A stretch of DNA of 64,000 nt from Streptomyces bathyalis (GCF_015910445.1 NZ_CP048882.1:868001-932000), one strand, 5' to 3'. Positions 32,957-42,462 are shown, counted from the first letter of the stretch. Notes: generated by a model from the letters alone, not told the origin. Made by a program: numbers and translations.

Positions 32957-34540
32957 ATGCGCAAGAGCGACGCAACAACAGACAGCCGATCAGACACGGT
33001 GGACTCCGACGACCTCGCGACGCTCGGCTACCGCCAGCGACTGCACCGCGGCCTCGGCGGCTTCTCCTCCTTCGCCGCGGGATTCAGCTACATCTCGATC
33101 CTCACCGGCATGTTCCAGCTCTTCGGCCTGGGTTACGGGTTCGGCGGACCGCTGATCTTCTGGGCCTGGCTGCTGGTGTTCGCGGGGCAGTTCTGTGTGG
33201 CCCTGGTCTTCGCCGAACTCAGCGCGCGGTTCCCGATCGCGGGCTCCGTCTACCAGTGGTCGAAGAGGATCTCCGGCCGGGGCGGCGCCTGGATGGCGGG
33301 GTGGACCATGCTCGTCGGCTCGCTCGTCAGCGTTGCCGCGGTGACCATGGCGATGCAGGTCGTGCTGCCTCAACTGTGGTCGGGATTCGACGTGTTCGAG
33401 AACGACACGCACAACGCCGTGTTCCTCGGCACCGTCTGCATCGCGCTGACCACGCTGATCAACGCGCTCGGCGTGAAGGTCATGACCAAGGTCAACAACA
33501 TCGGCGTGGCCGCCGAGTTGCTCGGCGTCGCGGTGGTTCTGGTGCTGCTGGCGGTGCACGCCGTGCGGGGGCCGCAGGTCGTCGCCACGACGCAGGGCGC
33601 CGGGCCGGGCACCCCCGGCTGGGAGGTCCTGGGCTACGGCGCTCCGCTGCTGATGGCCGCCATCATGCCCGCCTGGGTCATGTTCGGCTTCGACACGGCG
33701 GGTTCACTCGCCGAGGAGACCCGCAACCCCCGCAAGCGCACGCCCGTGGCCCTGCTCCAGGCGCTCGGCGCCGCGGGAATCGCCGGCGCGCTGCTGCTCC
33801 TGTTCGCGCTCATGGCGACCCGCACGCTCGACCTCGAGAAGCTCGGTACGGCCGGTCTGCCGTACATCCTCCAGACGGTGCTGGGCTCCACGATGGGCAA
33901 GATCATTCTGCTGGACGTCGCGATCGCCGTGTTCATCTGCACCCTCGCCATCCAGACGGCCACGATCCGGATCGCTTTCTCCATGGCGCGCGACAACAAG
34001 CTGCCCTTCGGGGAGAAGCTCTCCCACGTCACCGACACCAGGCAGTCCCCGGTGGCCCCGGCGATCGTCTCGGGCCTGGTGGCAGCGGCGATCCTCATCG
34101 TCAACGTCGGCAACCCCCACATCTTCACGATCGTCACCTCCGTCGCCATCGCGATCGTCTACGCCGCCTATCTGCTGGTGACCGTGCCGGTGCTCAGGCG
34201 CAGGCTCGGCGGCTGGCCGCACGACCGGGGCGGCACGGGCCTGTTCACGATGGGACGCGCTGCCGGAATGATCGTGAACGGACTGGCCGTGGCCTACGGC
34301 CTGTTCATGACCGTCGATCTGCTGTGGCCACGCCAGGACGTGTACGGCGAGGGCGGCTACGCCTGGGGCGGAGTCGTCAGCTTCGTGGGGGTCGCGGTGC
34401 TCGGCGGCGCGTACTACCTGCTCGTGCAGAGGCACAAGTCCGACCAGGTCGCCGGCGAACATCTCCTTGTGACGGATGACGCCGGCTCCGGCAAAACCGG
34501 TGGAACCGGTGATCTGGAGACCCAGCATGCGGACGGATGA
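32957..34540 (+). CDS. APC-family permease (amino acid/choline transporter type)
   Basis: This 527-residue protein has 12 hydrophobic segments and belongs to the eukaryote-like ACT branch of the APC superfamily: LGYRQRLHRGLGGFSSFAAGFSYISILTGMF near the start, AELSARFPIAGSVYQWSKRI in helix 3 and AWVMFGFDTAGSLAEETRNPRKRTP after helix 6. Members carry GABA, amino acids or choline. Its place between a choline-kinase-like enzyme and a second N-demethylating flavoprotein makes it the likely importer of their substrate. TCCGAAAGG precedes the ATG. Confidence 0.9.
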   Translation: MRKSDATTDSRSDTVDSDDLATLGYRQRLHRGLGGFSSFAAGFSYISILTGMFQLFGLGYGFGGPLIFWAWLLVFAGQFCVALVFAELSARFPIAGSVYQWSKRISGRGGAWMAGWTMLVGSLVSVAAVTMAMQVVLPQLWSGFDVFENDTHNAVFLGTVCIALTTLINALGVKVMTKVNNIGVAAELLGVAVVLVLLAVHAVRGPQVVATTQGAGPGTPGWEVLGYGAPLLMAAIMPAWVMFGFDTAGSLAEETRNPRKRTPVALLQALGAAGIAGALLLLFALMATRTLDLEKLGTAGLPYILQTVLGSTMGKIILLDVAIAVFICTLAIQTATIRIAFSMARDNKLPFGEKLSHVTDTRQSPVAPAIVSGLVAAAILIVNVGNPHIFTIVTSVAIAIVYAAYLLVTVPVLRRRLGGWPHDRGGTGLFTMGRAAGMIVNGLAVAYGLFMTVDLLWPRQDVYGEGGYAWGGVVSFVGVAVLGGAYYLLVQRHKSDQVAGEHLLVTDDAGSGKTGGTGDLETQHADG

Positions 34541-34612
34541 CCCCGCCTCCGCCCCCGCGGAATCCGGTGTGAGCGACGGCGACCACGGCAACCTCGACGA
34601 GGGGACCCTGCA

Positions 34613-37069
34613 ATGAGCCCGGCAATGCCCGACCGCGCACGCGTGGTCATCATCGGCGGCGGCGTCATCGGCACAAGCGTGGCCTACCACCTCACCGAGC
34701 TGGGCTGGACGGACGTCGTCCTGCTCGAACAGGGGCAGCTCTCCTCCGGCACGACGTGGCACGCGGCGGGCCTGGTCGGCCAGTTGCGCGCCTCGCAGAG
34801 CGGCACCCGCCTCGTCCAGTACTCCACGCAGCTGTACGAGCGGCTGGAGGCGGAGACCGGCCTGGCCACCGGATACAAGCGCTGCGGCGGGGTGACCGTC
34901 GCCCGCACCGAGGACCGCATGACACAGCTCAGGCGGACGGCAGCCACCGCCGAGGCCTACGACCTCGACTGCGAACTGATCGGTCCGGCCCGCGCCAAGG
35001 AGCTGTATCCCGTCCTGGAGACCGAGGACCTGCTCGGCGCGATCTGGCTGCCGGGCGACGGCACCGCGAATCCCACCGACCTCACCGCCTCCCTGGCCAA
35101 GGGCGCCCGCATGCGCGGCGCACAGGTCGTCGAGCGGACCAGGGTCACGGGGATCTCCACGCGCGGCGGCACCGTCACCGGAGTGACCACGGACAAGGGC
35201 GACATCGAGGCGGAGTTCGTGGTCAACTGCGCCGGCCAGTGGGCCAAGGCCGTGGGCGAACTGGCCGGTGTGACCGTGCCGCTGCACTCGGCCGAACACT
35301 TCTACGTCGTCACCGACCGGATCGACGGCGTGCACCCCGCTCTGCCGATCCTGCGTGACCCGGACGGCTACACCTACTTCAAGGAGGAGGTGGGAGGGCT
35401 TGTCGTCGGCGGCTTCGAACCGGAGGCCAAGCCATGGGTGGCGCCCGACGAACTGCCGTACCCCTTCGAGTTCCAGCTCCTGGAGGAGGACTGGGACCAC
35501 TTCTCCGTCCTGATGGAGAGCGCCCTGCTGCGCATCCCCGCGCTGAGCGAGACCGGCATCAAGAAGTTCTACAACGGTCCTGAGAGCTTCACCCCGGACA
35601 ACCAGTTCATCCTCGGCGAGGCGCCCGAGCTGCGGAATTTCTACGTGGGGGCGGGCTTCAACTCCGTCGGCATCGCCTCCGCTGGCGGCGCCGGACGCGC
35701 CCTTGCCGAATGGATCACCGAGGGCTCCCCCACCTGTGACGTCGCCGGCGTCGACATCCGCAGGTTCGGGCGCTTCAACGGCAACAACCAGTGGCTGCGC
35801 GCCCGCGTCGGCGAGATCCTCGGGCTGCACTACGAAGTGCCGTGGCCCAACCGCGAAGTCGGCACCGCCCGTCCCTTCCGCCGCTCGCCCGTCCACCATC
35901 TGCTGGAGAACGCGGGCGCCGTCTTCGGTTCGAAGATGGGCTGGGAGCGCGCCAACGTCTTCGCTCCCGCCGGCACCGAACCGGCCCTTGAGTACTCGTG
36001 GGGCAAGCAGAACTGGCAGCCGTGGGCGGACGCCGAGCACCGGGCCGCCCGGGAGCGCGTCGCCCTGTTCGACCAGACGTCGTTCGGCAAGCTGCTCATC
36101 AAGGGCCGCGACGCGGAAGCCCTGTTGCAGTGGCTGTGCACGGCGGATGTCGCCGTGCCGCCGGGCAACACCGTCTACACCGGGGTCCTCAACGACCGCG
36201 GCGGATACGAGGCGGACGTGACAGTCACCCGCCTCGCCCATGACGAGTTCCTGTGGGTCACCAGCTCCGGGGCCGTGCTGCGGGACCTCGACCATGTGCG
36301 CAAGCAGACCGGCGAGGACGCCCATGTCACGGCTGTCGACGTCACTTCGGCGTACGCCGTCTTCGGGGTGATGGGGCCCCACGCCCGCGATCTGCTGCAG
36401 GGGCTCTCCCGCAGCGACCTCTCGCACGAGGCGTTCCCCTTCGCCACCAGCAGGGAGATCGACCTCGGCCACTACACGGTGCGCGCCACCCGCATCACCT
36501 ACGTCGGTGAACTCGGCTGGGAGTTGTACGTGCCAGTCGAGTTCGCCGTCGGCGTCTACGAGCTCCTGACCTCCGCAGGCGAGCAGTTCGGTCTCGCCGA
36601 GGCCGGGTACTACGCGATCAATTCACTGCGGCTCGAGAAGGGTTACCGGGCCATCGGCAGTGATCTGACCGCTGACCACAACCCGCTCGAGGCGGGACTG
36701 CTCTTCGCCTGCAAGCTCAAGAAGGACATCCCGTTCCGGGGACGCGAGGCCCTGGAGAAGGCCAGGGCCGCCGGCGCGCGGCGGAAGCTGGTGTCGTTCG
36801 TGCTCGACGACGCCGAACCGATGATGTGGGGAGGCGAGTTGGTGATGCGCGACGGCGTCGCGGTCGGCCAGGTCACCTCCGCCGCGTGGGGGGCCACCCT
36901 GGGCGCGTGCGTCGGCCTGGCGTACATCTGGCGCCGCGACGGCGAGCCCGTCACCAGGGACCATCTGACGTCCGGCACGTACGAGATCGACATCGGTGGC
37001 CGGCTGCACGGTGCGGCTCTGCACCTGCGCGCACCGTTCGACCCCGGTTTCAGCCGCGTCAAGCAGTGA
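34613..37069 (+). CDS. FAD-dependent dimethylglycine/sarcosine dehydrogenase-like protein with GcvT domain (B)
   Basis: The 818-residue paralogue of flavoprotein A keeps the same layout: Rossmann GGGVIG (15-20), GTTWHAAGL with His50, FAD-domain end, then a GcvT half with LLIKGRDAEALLQWL, GGYEADVTVTRL and SLRLEKGYRAIGSDL. The two proteins differ most in the substrate-binding part of the FAD domain, so they may act on consecutive or different methylamines. GAGGGG precedes the ATG at 9-base spacing. It is the last gene of the unit. Confidence 0.88.
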   Translation: MSPAMPDRARVVIIGGGVIGTSVAYHLTELGWTDVVLLEQGQLSSGTTWHAAGLVGQLRASQSGTRLVQYSTQLYERLEAETGLATGYKRCGGVTVARTEDRMTQLRRTAATAEAYDLDCELIGPARAKELYPVLETEDLLGAIWLPGDGTANPTDLTASLAKGARMRGAQVVERTRVTGISTRGGTVTGVTTDKGDIEAEFVVNCAGQWAKAVGELAGVTVPLHSAEHFYVVTDRIDGVHPALPILRDPDGYTYFKEEVGGLVVGGFEPEAKPWVAPDELPYPFEFQLLEEDWDHFSVLMESALLRIPALSETGIKKFYNGPESFTPDNQFILGEAPELRNFYVGAGFNSVGIASAGGAGRALAEWITEGSPTCDVAGVDIRRFGRFNGNNQWLRARVGEILGLHYEVPWPNREVGTARPFRRSPVHHLLENAGAVFGSKMGWERANVFAPAGTEPALEYSWGKQNWQPWADAEHRAARERVALFDQTSFGKLLIKGRDAEALLQWLCTADVAVPPGNTVYTGVLNDRGGYEADVTVTRLAHDEFLWVTSSGAVLRDLDHVRKQTGEDAHVTAVDVTSAYAVFGVMGPHARDLLQGLSRSDLSHEAFPFATSREIDLGHYTVRATRITYVGELGWELYVPVEFAVGVYELLTSAGEQFGLAEAGYYAINSLRLEKGYRAIGSDLTADHNPLEAGLLFACKLKKDIPFRGREALEKARAAGARRKLVSFVLDDAEPMMWGGELVMRDGVAVGQVTSAAWGATLGACVGLAYIWRRDGEPVTRDHLTSGTYEIDIGGRLHGAALHLRAPFDPGFSRVKQ

Positions 37070-37139
37070 GGGGCGCGCGGCCGGCGGCGCACGGGCGGGC
37101 CGGGCCGGGCCGACTCCAGCGGGCTTCCGCTGCCCCTCG

Positions 37140-38285
37140 TCACTGGTCCTTGCGTGCCTGCGAGGTGAAGTTCATCAGCCACGACACCGTACGGCTGATG
37201 TCGCTGGAGGTGAGGATCCCGACGACCCTTCCGCCCTCCGCCACCAGGACGCGGTTGTGCGCGCCGGGCTCGATGCGCGGCACGAGGTCGGCCAGCGAGT
37301 CCTGCGGTGCCACGACGGAGACGTCCGTGAGCGGCACCATCACCTCGTCGACCTTCACCTCCTCGGCGCTGTCCCACGGCACCTTCCTGGCCGCGTCCAG
37401 CGTCAGCAGTCCAGCAGGGGTCCCGTCCTCGTGGACGACGGGGAACGCGGAGTGCCTGTACCGGTAGGACGGGCCGGAGAGGAAGTCGGCCACGGAGAGT
37501 CCGGACGGCGCGGTGACCGGATCGGACGTCATGGCGTCCCGTACCGGCACCCCGGACAGCACGCCCCGCAGCTGCGCCTGCCGCCCCTCGGCGGTCGCGG
37601 CCGCGATGAGGAACCATCCGACGACCGACAGCCACAGCCCGCCGAACGAGCCGCTGCCCAGGAAGAGGACGACCCCCAGCAGCACGAGCAGCCAGCCGAA
37701 GACGCGTCCCGCCGCGGTGGCCCCGGCGGTCGCCTTCAGCCGGTCGCCCGTACGCCACCACAGGAAGGCGCGGAGCAGCCGTCCGCCGTCGAGGGGAGCG
37801 GCGGGAACGGCGTTGAAGACGGCGAGCAGCACGTTGATGGCTCCGAGCCAGGCCACCGACTCCACGACGAGCCCGGGAACCGGGCCCAGGCTGAGCAGCC
37901 AGGCCAGCAGCACGAAGAGTCCGCCCAGCAGCAGGCTGACGAGGGGGCCGATCCCGGCGATCCTCAGCTCCGCGGCGGGGTTGGACGCCTCCGACTTCAG
38001 CCGGGCCGCGCCTCCGAGGAGCCACAGGACGATGTCGTCGACCCCGACACCGTTGCGGCGGGCCACGACGGCGTGAGCGAGTTCGTGGGCGAGGAGGGAC
38101 GCGAAGAAGACGATCGCCGCGAGGAACCCGGCGACCCAGATCGCGGCCACGGGACTGTTCGGATAGGCCACCGCGAACCGGCCCTGGGCCAGGCCGAAGG
38201 CGATGAGTCCGAAGATGAGCAGCACGCTCCAGTGGACACCGATCCGGACACCGGCGATCCGTCCCAGTACGAAGGTCGCCCGCAC
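37140..38285 (-). CDS. site-2 protease-family (M50) membrane metalloprotease with CBS pair
   Basis: The 381-residue protein has about six transmembrane segments with the zinc motif HELAH (67-71) and the third ligand in LDGGR (about 158), the S2P/M50B arrangement. Two CBS domains follow (VRDAMTSDPVTAPSGLSVADFL and VDEVMVPLTDVSVVAPQDSLADLV), as in CBS-containing rhomboid-neighbour S2Ps of actinobacteria. It should cleave membrane-embedded substrates such as anti-sigma factors, possibly gated by nucleotide binding to the CBS pair. The GTG at 38285 follows AGGGGAGAAC. It converges on flavoprotein B. Confidence 0.92.
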   Translation of the reverse strand: MRATFVLGRIAGVRIGVHWSVLLIFGLIAFGLAQGRFAVAYPNSPVAAIWVAGFLAAIVFFASLLAHELAHAVVARRNGVGVDDIVLWLLGGAARLKSEASNPAAELRIAGIGPLVSLLLGGLFVLLAWLLSLGPVPGLVVESVAWLGAINVLLAVFNAVPAAPLDGGRLLRAFLWWRTGDRLKATAGATAAGRVFGWLLVLLGVVLFLGSGSFGGLWLSVVGWFLIAAATAEGRQAQLRGVLSGVPVRDAMTSDPVTAPSGLSVADFLSGPSYRYRHSAFPVVHEDGTPAGLLTLDAARKVPWDSAEEVKVDEVMVPLTDVSVVAPQDSLADLVPRIEPGAHNRVLVAEGGRVVGILTSSDISRTVSWLMNFTSQARKDQ

Positions 38286-38668
38286 GTCGTTCTCCCCTGC
38301 TCGAAGCGTCTCCGAACAGTCAGTCGTCCCACGGATCCGGGCGCCTGAACCGCCGATGGGCCGTCGGTGTGCCGTGCCGGGCGGGAGTGCGTCCCCGGGG
38401 GGCTCGCGCCGGGGCGCCTCCTGGCACCTCGCCGTCCTGGCCGGCTCGCCGGTGGGCATCCGCACCACAGCCACCGCCTCCGGGATGTGGCGGTGCTCCA
38501 TCGTCAGCGTGCCCGGGCGGCGCCGACGATGGGTGCGGCCGGCAGGTGCGGGCGGCGATGCAGCTGATGGGGACGCCCCGTACGGTCGCTGCCGGAGACC
38601 GCGGGGCGCCGGGTCCGGGCCCGGGTCCGGCTGACGGCCTCCGCCAGCCCAGGACGAGGGGAGAACGC
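38286..38668. other. divergent intergenic region, nothing recognised
   Basis: Between the protease gene and the alpha/beta-hydrolase gene I see only G/C-rich short inverted repeats and the two ribosome sites. Open frames here lack family motifs. Confidence 0.4.
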
Positions 38669-39592
38669 ATGGCAGCGATCACTTACGAAGAGCTCCAAGT
38701 CCCCGTATCAGGGGGCCACCTGACCGTGCTGCACTGGCCCGCGACCGTACGGCCGCAAGGGGACGGACCTGCGCCCACGGTCCTCGCCCTGCACGGGATC
38801 ACCTCGAACGCCATGTCGTGGGCGGGGGTGGCCCACCACCTCGGCGGCCGCGTCACACTCGTCGCCCCGGACCTGCGCGGCCGCGCCGGGAGCAGCGACC
38901 TGCCCGGTCCGTACGGGATCGCGGTGCACGCCGACGACGCGGTGGCGCTGTCCCGTGCGCTGGGCCTGGGGGACGTCATCCTCGCGGGTCACTCCATGGG
39001 CGCGTTCGTCGCCGCGGTCGCCGCGGTGCGGCATCCCGGGCACTTCCGGTCGCTGCTCCTCGTCGACGGCGGAGTCGGCTTCCCCGTCCCGGAGGGCCTG
39101 ACGTCCGACGAACTCGTCACCGCTGTGATCGGACCCGCGATGGACCGGCTGAAGACGACGTTCCCCGACCGCGACGCCTATCGCGCCTTCTGGCGCGGGC
39201 ATCCGGCGTTCGCCTCCTCCTGGGAGCCGTGGACGGAGGCACACATCCAGCGAGACCTGGTGGGCACGGAGCCCCAGTTGCGCTCCTCGTGCCGGATCGA
39301 CGCGGTGCGCACCGACGGCGCGGACGCGCTGGGCGAGGAGACCACGGCCGCGGTGCACCGCCTCGCCGTCCCCGCCGAACTGCTCTGGGCCGAACGCGGC
39401 CTCCTCGACGAACCGCAGGCCCTCTACGACGACGAGCGGCTGAAGGCCGCCGGAATCGGCGACACGAAGATCCGCACCCGCATGGTTCCCGGCACCAACC
39501 ACTACACCCTGCTGCTCGGCGACGACGGCGCCAGGACGGTCGCCGGCAGCCTCCTCGCGGCGACCGGAGCGGCGGACCCGGACGGCTCGTAG
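38669..39592 (+). CDS. alpha/beta-hydrolase
   Basis: The 307-residue protein carries the oxyanion motif LALHGITSNAMSW, the nucleophile elbow GHSMGA (Ser about 110) and a C-terminal His in PGTNHYTLL. DLRGRAGS matches esterases/lactonases and perhydrolase-like members. It follows GAGGGGAGAAC and is 101 bases ahead of a thioesterase on the same strand, so the two may form an operon. The substrate is unknown. Confidence 0.87.
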   Translation: MAAITYEELQVPVSGGHLTVLHWPATVRPQGDGPAPTVLALHGITSNAMSWAGVAHHLGGRVTLVAPDLRGRAGSSDLPGPYGIAVHADDAVALSRALGLGDVILAGHSMGAFVAAVAAVRHPGHFRSLLLVDGGVGFPVPEGLTSDELVTAVIGPAMDRLKTTFPDRDAYRAFWRGHPAFASSWEPWTEAHIQRDLVGTEPQLRSSCRIDAVRTDGADALGEETTAAVHRLAVPAELLWAERGLLDEPQALYDDERLKAAGIGDTKIRTRMVPGTNHYTLLLGDDGARTVAGSLLAATGAADPDGS

Positions 39593-39693
39593 GCGGAGCA
39601 GGTCACACGGGGTCACACGCAGAACGGGCGGGATCAATTCCGCAGTGCGTGACAATACGGTGCACACAGGATCCGCGAACCGGAGGTTGCGCC

Positions 39694-40140
39694 ATGTCCG
39701 AGCGGACGGGACCGTTCTGGGACGCCGTCGCGGGGCGTGCTCCGATGCCCCGCGCCGCCGCCACGCTGGGTCTCGAGTTCGTGGACGCCGATCCCGAAGA
39801 GGGCACGATCGAGCTGGCGTTCAACGCGACGGAGGCGTTCACCAACCCCATGGGCAACGTCCTGGGCGCGTTCCTCGCCGCCATGCTCTACGACACCGTG
39901 GGCCCCGCGCTGCTCGCCACCGTCCGGCCCGACCAGTTCCAGTCCACGCTGGAGCTCAAGGTGACCTTTCTGCGTCCGGTCCGGCCCGGCCGGCTCGTCG
40001 GGAAGGGCCGCGTGCTGCGGCGGGACGGGGATCTGGCGTTTCTTGAGGCGTCTCTCCTCGACGGCGAGGACCTGACGGTGGCAACGGCGTCCGCCACGGC
40101 CCGCGTCATCAGCCTCGAGGACGCGGCGACGGCCGTGTGA
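39694..40140 (+). CDS. PaaI-family hotdog thioesterase
   Basis: The 148-residue protein has the hotdog pattern of PaaI/4HBT thioesterases: AFTNPMGNVLGAFLAAMLYDTVGPAL in the long helix region and LELKVTFLRPVRPGRLVGKGRVLRRDGDLAFLEASLLD in the sheet. It would hydrolyse an acyl- or aryl-CoA. GGAGG precedes the ATG by 7 bases. It ends 17 bases from the convergent GntR gene. Confidence 0.88.
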   Translation: MSERTGPFWDAVAGRAPMPRAAATLGLEFVDADPEEGTIELAFNATEAFTNPMGNVLGAFLAAMLYDTVGPALLATVRPDQFQSTLELKVTFLRPVRPGRLVGKGRVLRRDGDLAFLEASLLDGEDLTVATASATARVISLEDAATAV

Positions 40141-40157
40141 GAGCGGGCATGCGGGCC

Positions 40158-40934
40158 TCAGGGCAGTGAGTTCCCAGCACCGTTCGCGGCACCGTTCACG
40201 CCCGGCAGTCCGGGCGCACGGGCGATCTCCTCCTCGGCGCTTTCGATGATCGCCAGGATGGCCGCGGCCGCATCGGAAGGCCGGCAGCCCTGGACGGCCT
40301 CGGCCAGCGCTCGATGGGAAGGCAGTGAGGCCTCGACGGCGCCCGGTTTCTGCGAACTCACGGCGAAGCTGTGCTCCAGCGCGACTTCGAGAGCGCGGCC
40401 CAGCGAGCCGAGCAACCTGTTGCCGCTGGCGTCCAGCAGCGCTCGGTGGAAGGCCATGTCGGCCTCGACGAACTCGCCGAGCCCGGGGCGCGCGGCGGCG
40501 GTCTCCATCGCCTCCAGCGCTTCGAACATGGCCCGTATATGGCCGGGTCCGGCACGTCCCGCCGCGAGCCGTGCGGCCTCGGGTTCGACGGCGCGGCGCA
40601 GTTCACCGGTGTCACGCAGCAACTGCCAGGGCTCACAGGTCTGTTGCCACTGCAGCAGGTCGCGGTCCAGATGATCCCAGTGGCTGCGGGGCAGTACGTG
40701 CGTGCCGGTGCGTGGCCGGGTCCGCAGCATCCCCTTCGCGGCGAGGACCTTCACCGCCTCGCGCAGCGCGCCACGGCTGACACCGAGGTCGGCGGCGAGC
40801 GTGTCCTCGACGGGCAGTGGCCGGTCCGGGGCGAGCAGGCCCTTCACGATGCGACGGCCGAGCTCGTCGACGACTCGCAGGTGCTTGGTCCGGTGCTGCT
40901 CCACGATCTTTGTCCACCCCCTGGACGCCTCCAT
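40158..40934 (-). CDS. GntR/FadR-subfamily transcriptional regulator
   Basis: The 258-residue protein has a GntR winged helix (VVDELGRRIVKGLLAPDRPLPVEDTLAADLGVSRGALREAVKVLAAKGMLRTRPRTGTHV, residues 22-82) and an all-helical FCD ligand domain (RRAVEPEAARLAAGRA, FVEADMAFHRALLDASGNRLL, SHRALAEAV). It is divergent from the Nramp-like gene. A perfect-armed dyad (40937-40951) directly abuts its start codon and would act as an autoregulatory operator. No ribosome site is seen, so the message may be leaderless. Confidence 0.92.
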   Translation of the reverse strand: MEASRGWTKIVEQHRTKHLRVVDELGRRIVKGLLAPDRPLPVEDTLAADLGVSRGALREAVKVLAAKGMLRTRPRTGTHVLPRSHWDHLDRDLLQWQQTCEPWQLLRDTGELRRAVEPEAARLAAGRAGPGHIRAMFEALEAMETAAARPGLGEFVEADMAFHRALLDASGNRLLGSLGRALEVALEHSFAVSSQKPGAVEASLPSHRALAEAVQGCRPSDAAAAILAIIESAEEEIARAPGLPGVNGAANGAGNSLP

Positions 40935-40936
40935 CG

Positions 40937-40951
40937 AATCATCCGATGATT
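40937..40951. promoter_or_regulatory. FadR-type operator AATCATC-C-GATGATT
   Basis: The 15-bp palindrome has 7-base arms around one central base. It lies 3 bases from the GntR start codon and 50 bases from the Nramp-like start, so it can serve both. Confidence 0.6.
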
Positions 40952-41001
40952 GCCGCCACATTACGCGCCGCCCCCCGACCGGCCCGAGAGAGGCGTTCCC
41001 C

Positions 41002-42462
41002 ATGACGCACACGGACGACCGAAGCGGCACCGGCAGCTCTGCCGACAGCCACTTCTCGCTGAGCACACGCAACCTGCCACCGCCCGAGGTACGGGAGATG
41101 CCGCCGCCGCCCAGCAAGACGTGGCGGATCATCGGGCCCGGCATCGTCGGCGCAGGGGTGGGCCTGGCCTCCGGCGAGTTCATCCTCTGGCCGTACATCG
41201 CCTCGCAGGCCGGACTGGTCTTCCTGTGGGGAGCGGTCGTCGGCGTCGTCACCCAGTTCTTCCTGAACATGGAGATCGAGCGCTACACGCTCGCCACGGG
41301 CGAGACCGCCATGACCGGCTTCAACCGGTACTGGCGGCACTGGGGCGCGGTGATGGCGCTGCTGACGTACGCGGCGAACCTCTGGCCCGGCTGGGTCACC
41401 AGCTCCGCCACGATGGCCTCCTACGTGTTCGGAGGTAACCCCGCGTACATCGCGATCGCGCTGCTGCTGTGCATCGGGGCGATCCTCACGCTCGCCCCCG
41501 TCGTCTACACGGCGCTGGAGGGCCTGCTGTTCGTGAAGGTCGCGGTGATCGGCGGGTTCTTCACCCTCGCTGTGATCTTCGCCGTGAAGGCGTCCAGCTG
41601 GGCGGATCTGCCGCAGGGCGTGACCCACACCGGCCAGTTCCCGAGCGACCTGGGCGTCGCCGTGCTGATGGGTGCGCTGGCCTACGCCGGCGCGGGCGGC
41701 GGACAGAACCTGTGCCAGAGCAACTGGATACGCGACAAAGGCTTCGGCATGGGCCACTACGTGCCGCGACTGGTCAGCCCCCTGACCGCCAAGAAGGACG
41801 AGGACGCCGCGGCCACCACCGGCTACGTCTTCGTCACCAACGAGGAGAACATGGCGCGGTGGAAGCGCTGGTGGCGGTTCGCGAACACCGAGCAGGCCAT
41901 GACTTTCGTCCTGGTCACCATCGTGACCATCGTGCTCTCCTCGCTGCTCGCGCACTCCACGCTCTTCGGCACCGAAGGCCTGGCCAACGACATCAGCTTC
42001 CTGGAGAAGGAGGGCGAGGCCCTCAAGTCGCAGGTCGGCGAGTGGTTCGGCACCCTGTTCTGGCTGATCGGCTCGTTCGCGCTGTTCACCGCGGCGGCGG
42101 GCATCGTCGACTACACGAGCAGGCTCGCCTCGGACGTGCTCAAGTCGACGTACATGCGCAGGTCCCGGCTCTCCGAGAGCCGGCTGTACTTCTTCCTGGT
42201 GTGGGCGATCGTCCTCGTCGGCATCTTCGTCCTGCTGACGGTGACCGACCAGCCGCTGGTGCTGCTGGTGATCTCCGCCTGCGTGGCCGGGATGATGATG
42301 TTCGTCTACGCGGGCCTGCTGCTCTACATGAACCGCAAGGCGATGCCGGCACCGCTCAAGGTGCGCGGTGTCCGGGTCGCGGCCCTGATCTGGGCGATCG
42401 TGCTGTTCGGTGTGCTGACCGTCCTGACGGTGCGGCAGCAGATCCTGGACATCTTCGGCTGA
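41002..42462 (+). CDS. Nramp-like transporter lacking the canonical metal motif
   Basis: The 486-residue protein has about 11 hydrophobic segments and the Nramp opening GPGIVGAGVGLASGEFILWPYI. Canonical Nramp proteins have DPGN in this first helix to bind manganese or iron; here ASGE replaces it. The sixth-helix Ala-Met metal motif (MPH in family members) is also not evident. The remainder (FLNMEIERYTLATGETAMTGF, LWPGWVTSSATMASY) is a known actinobacterial subgroup. Transition-metal transport is therefore doubtful; an organic substrate or Mg-like ion is possible. The divergent FadR-type regulator hints at a carboxylate. Confidence 0.8.
   Translation: MTHTDDRSGTGSSADSHFSLSTRNLPPPEVREMPPPPSKTWRIIGPGIVGAGVGLASGEFILWPYIASQAGLVFLWGAVVGVVTQFFLNMEIERYTLATGETAMTGFNRYWRHWGAVMALLTYAANLWPGWVTSSATMASYVFGGNPAYIAIALLLCIGAILTLAPVVYTALEGLLFVKVAVIGGFFTLAVIFAVKASSWADLPQGVTHTGQFPSDLGVAVLMGALAYAGAGGGQNLCQSNWIRDKGFGMGHYVPRLVSPLTAKKDEDAAATTGYVFVTNEENMARWKRWWRFANTEQAMTFVLVTIVTIVLSSLLAHSTLFGTEGLANDISFLEKEGEALKSQVGEWFGTLFWLIGSFALFTAAAGIVDYTSRLASDVLKSTYMRRSRLSESRLYFFLVWAIVLVGIFVLLTVTDQPLVLLVISACVAGMMMFVYAGLLLYMNRKAMPAPLKVRGVRVAALIWAIVLFGVLTVLTVRQQILDIFG

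Noticed and set aside
33704-36472. A minus-strand open frame of over 900 codons
   Set aside because: It is antisense to the APC permease and flavoprotein B, which have clear family motifs; its translation is low-complexity and arises from the G/C-rich third positions of the real genes.
38286-38668. Additional small genes in the gap between the M50 protease and alpha/beta-hydrolase genes
   Set aside because: Open frames exist on both strands but have no ribosome site, no domain and no consistent codon bias.
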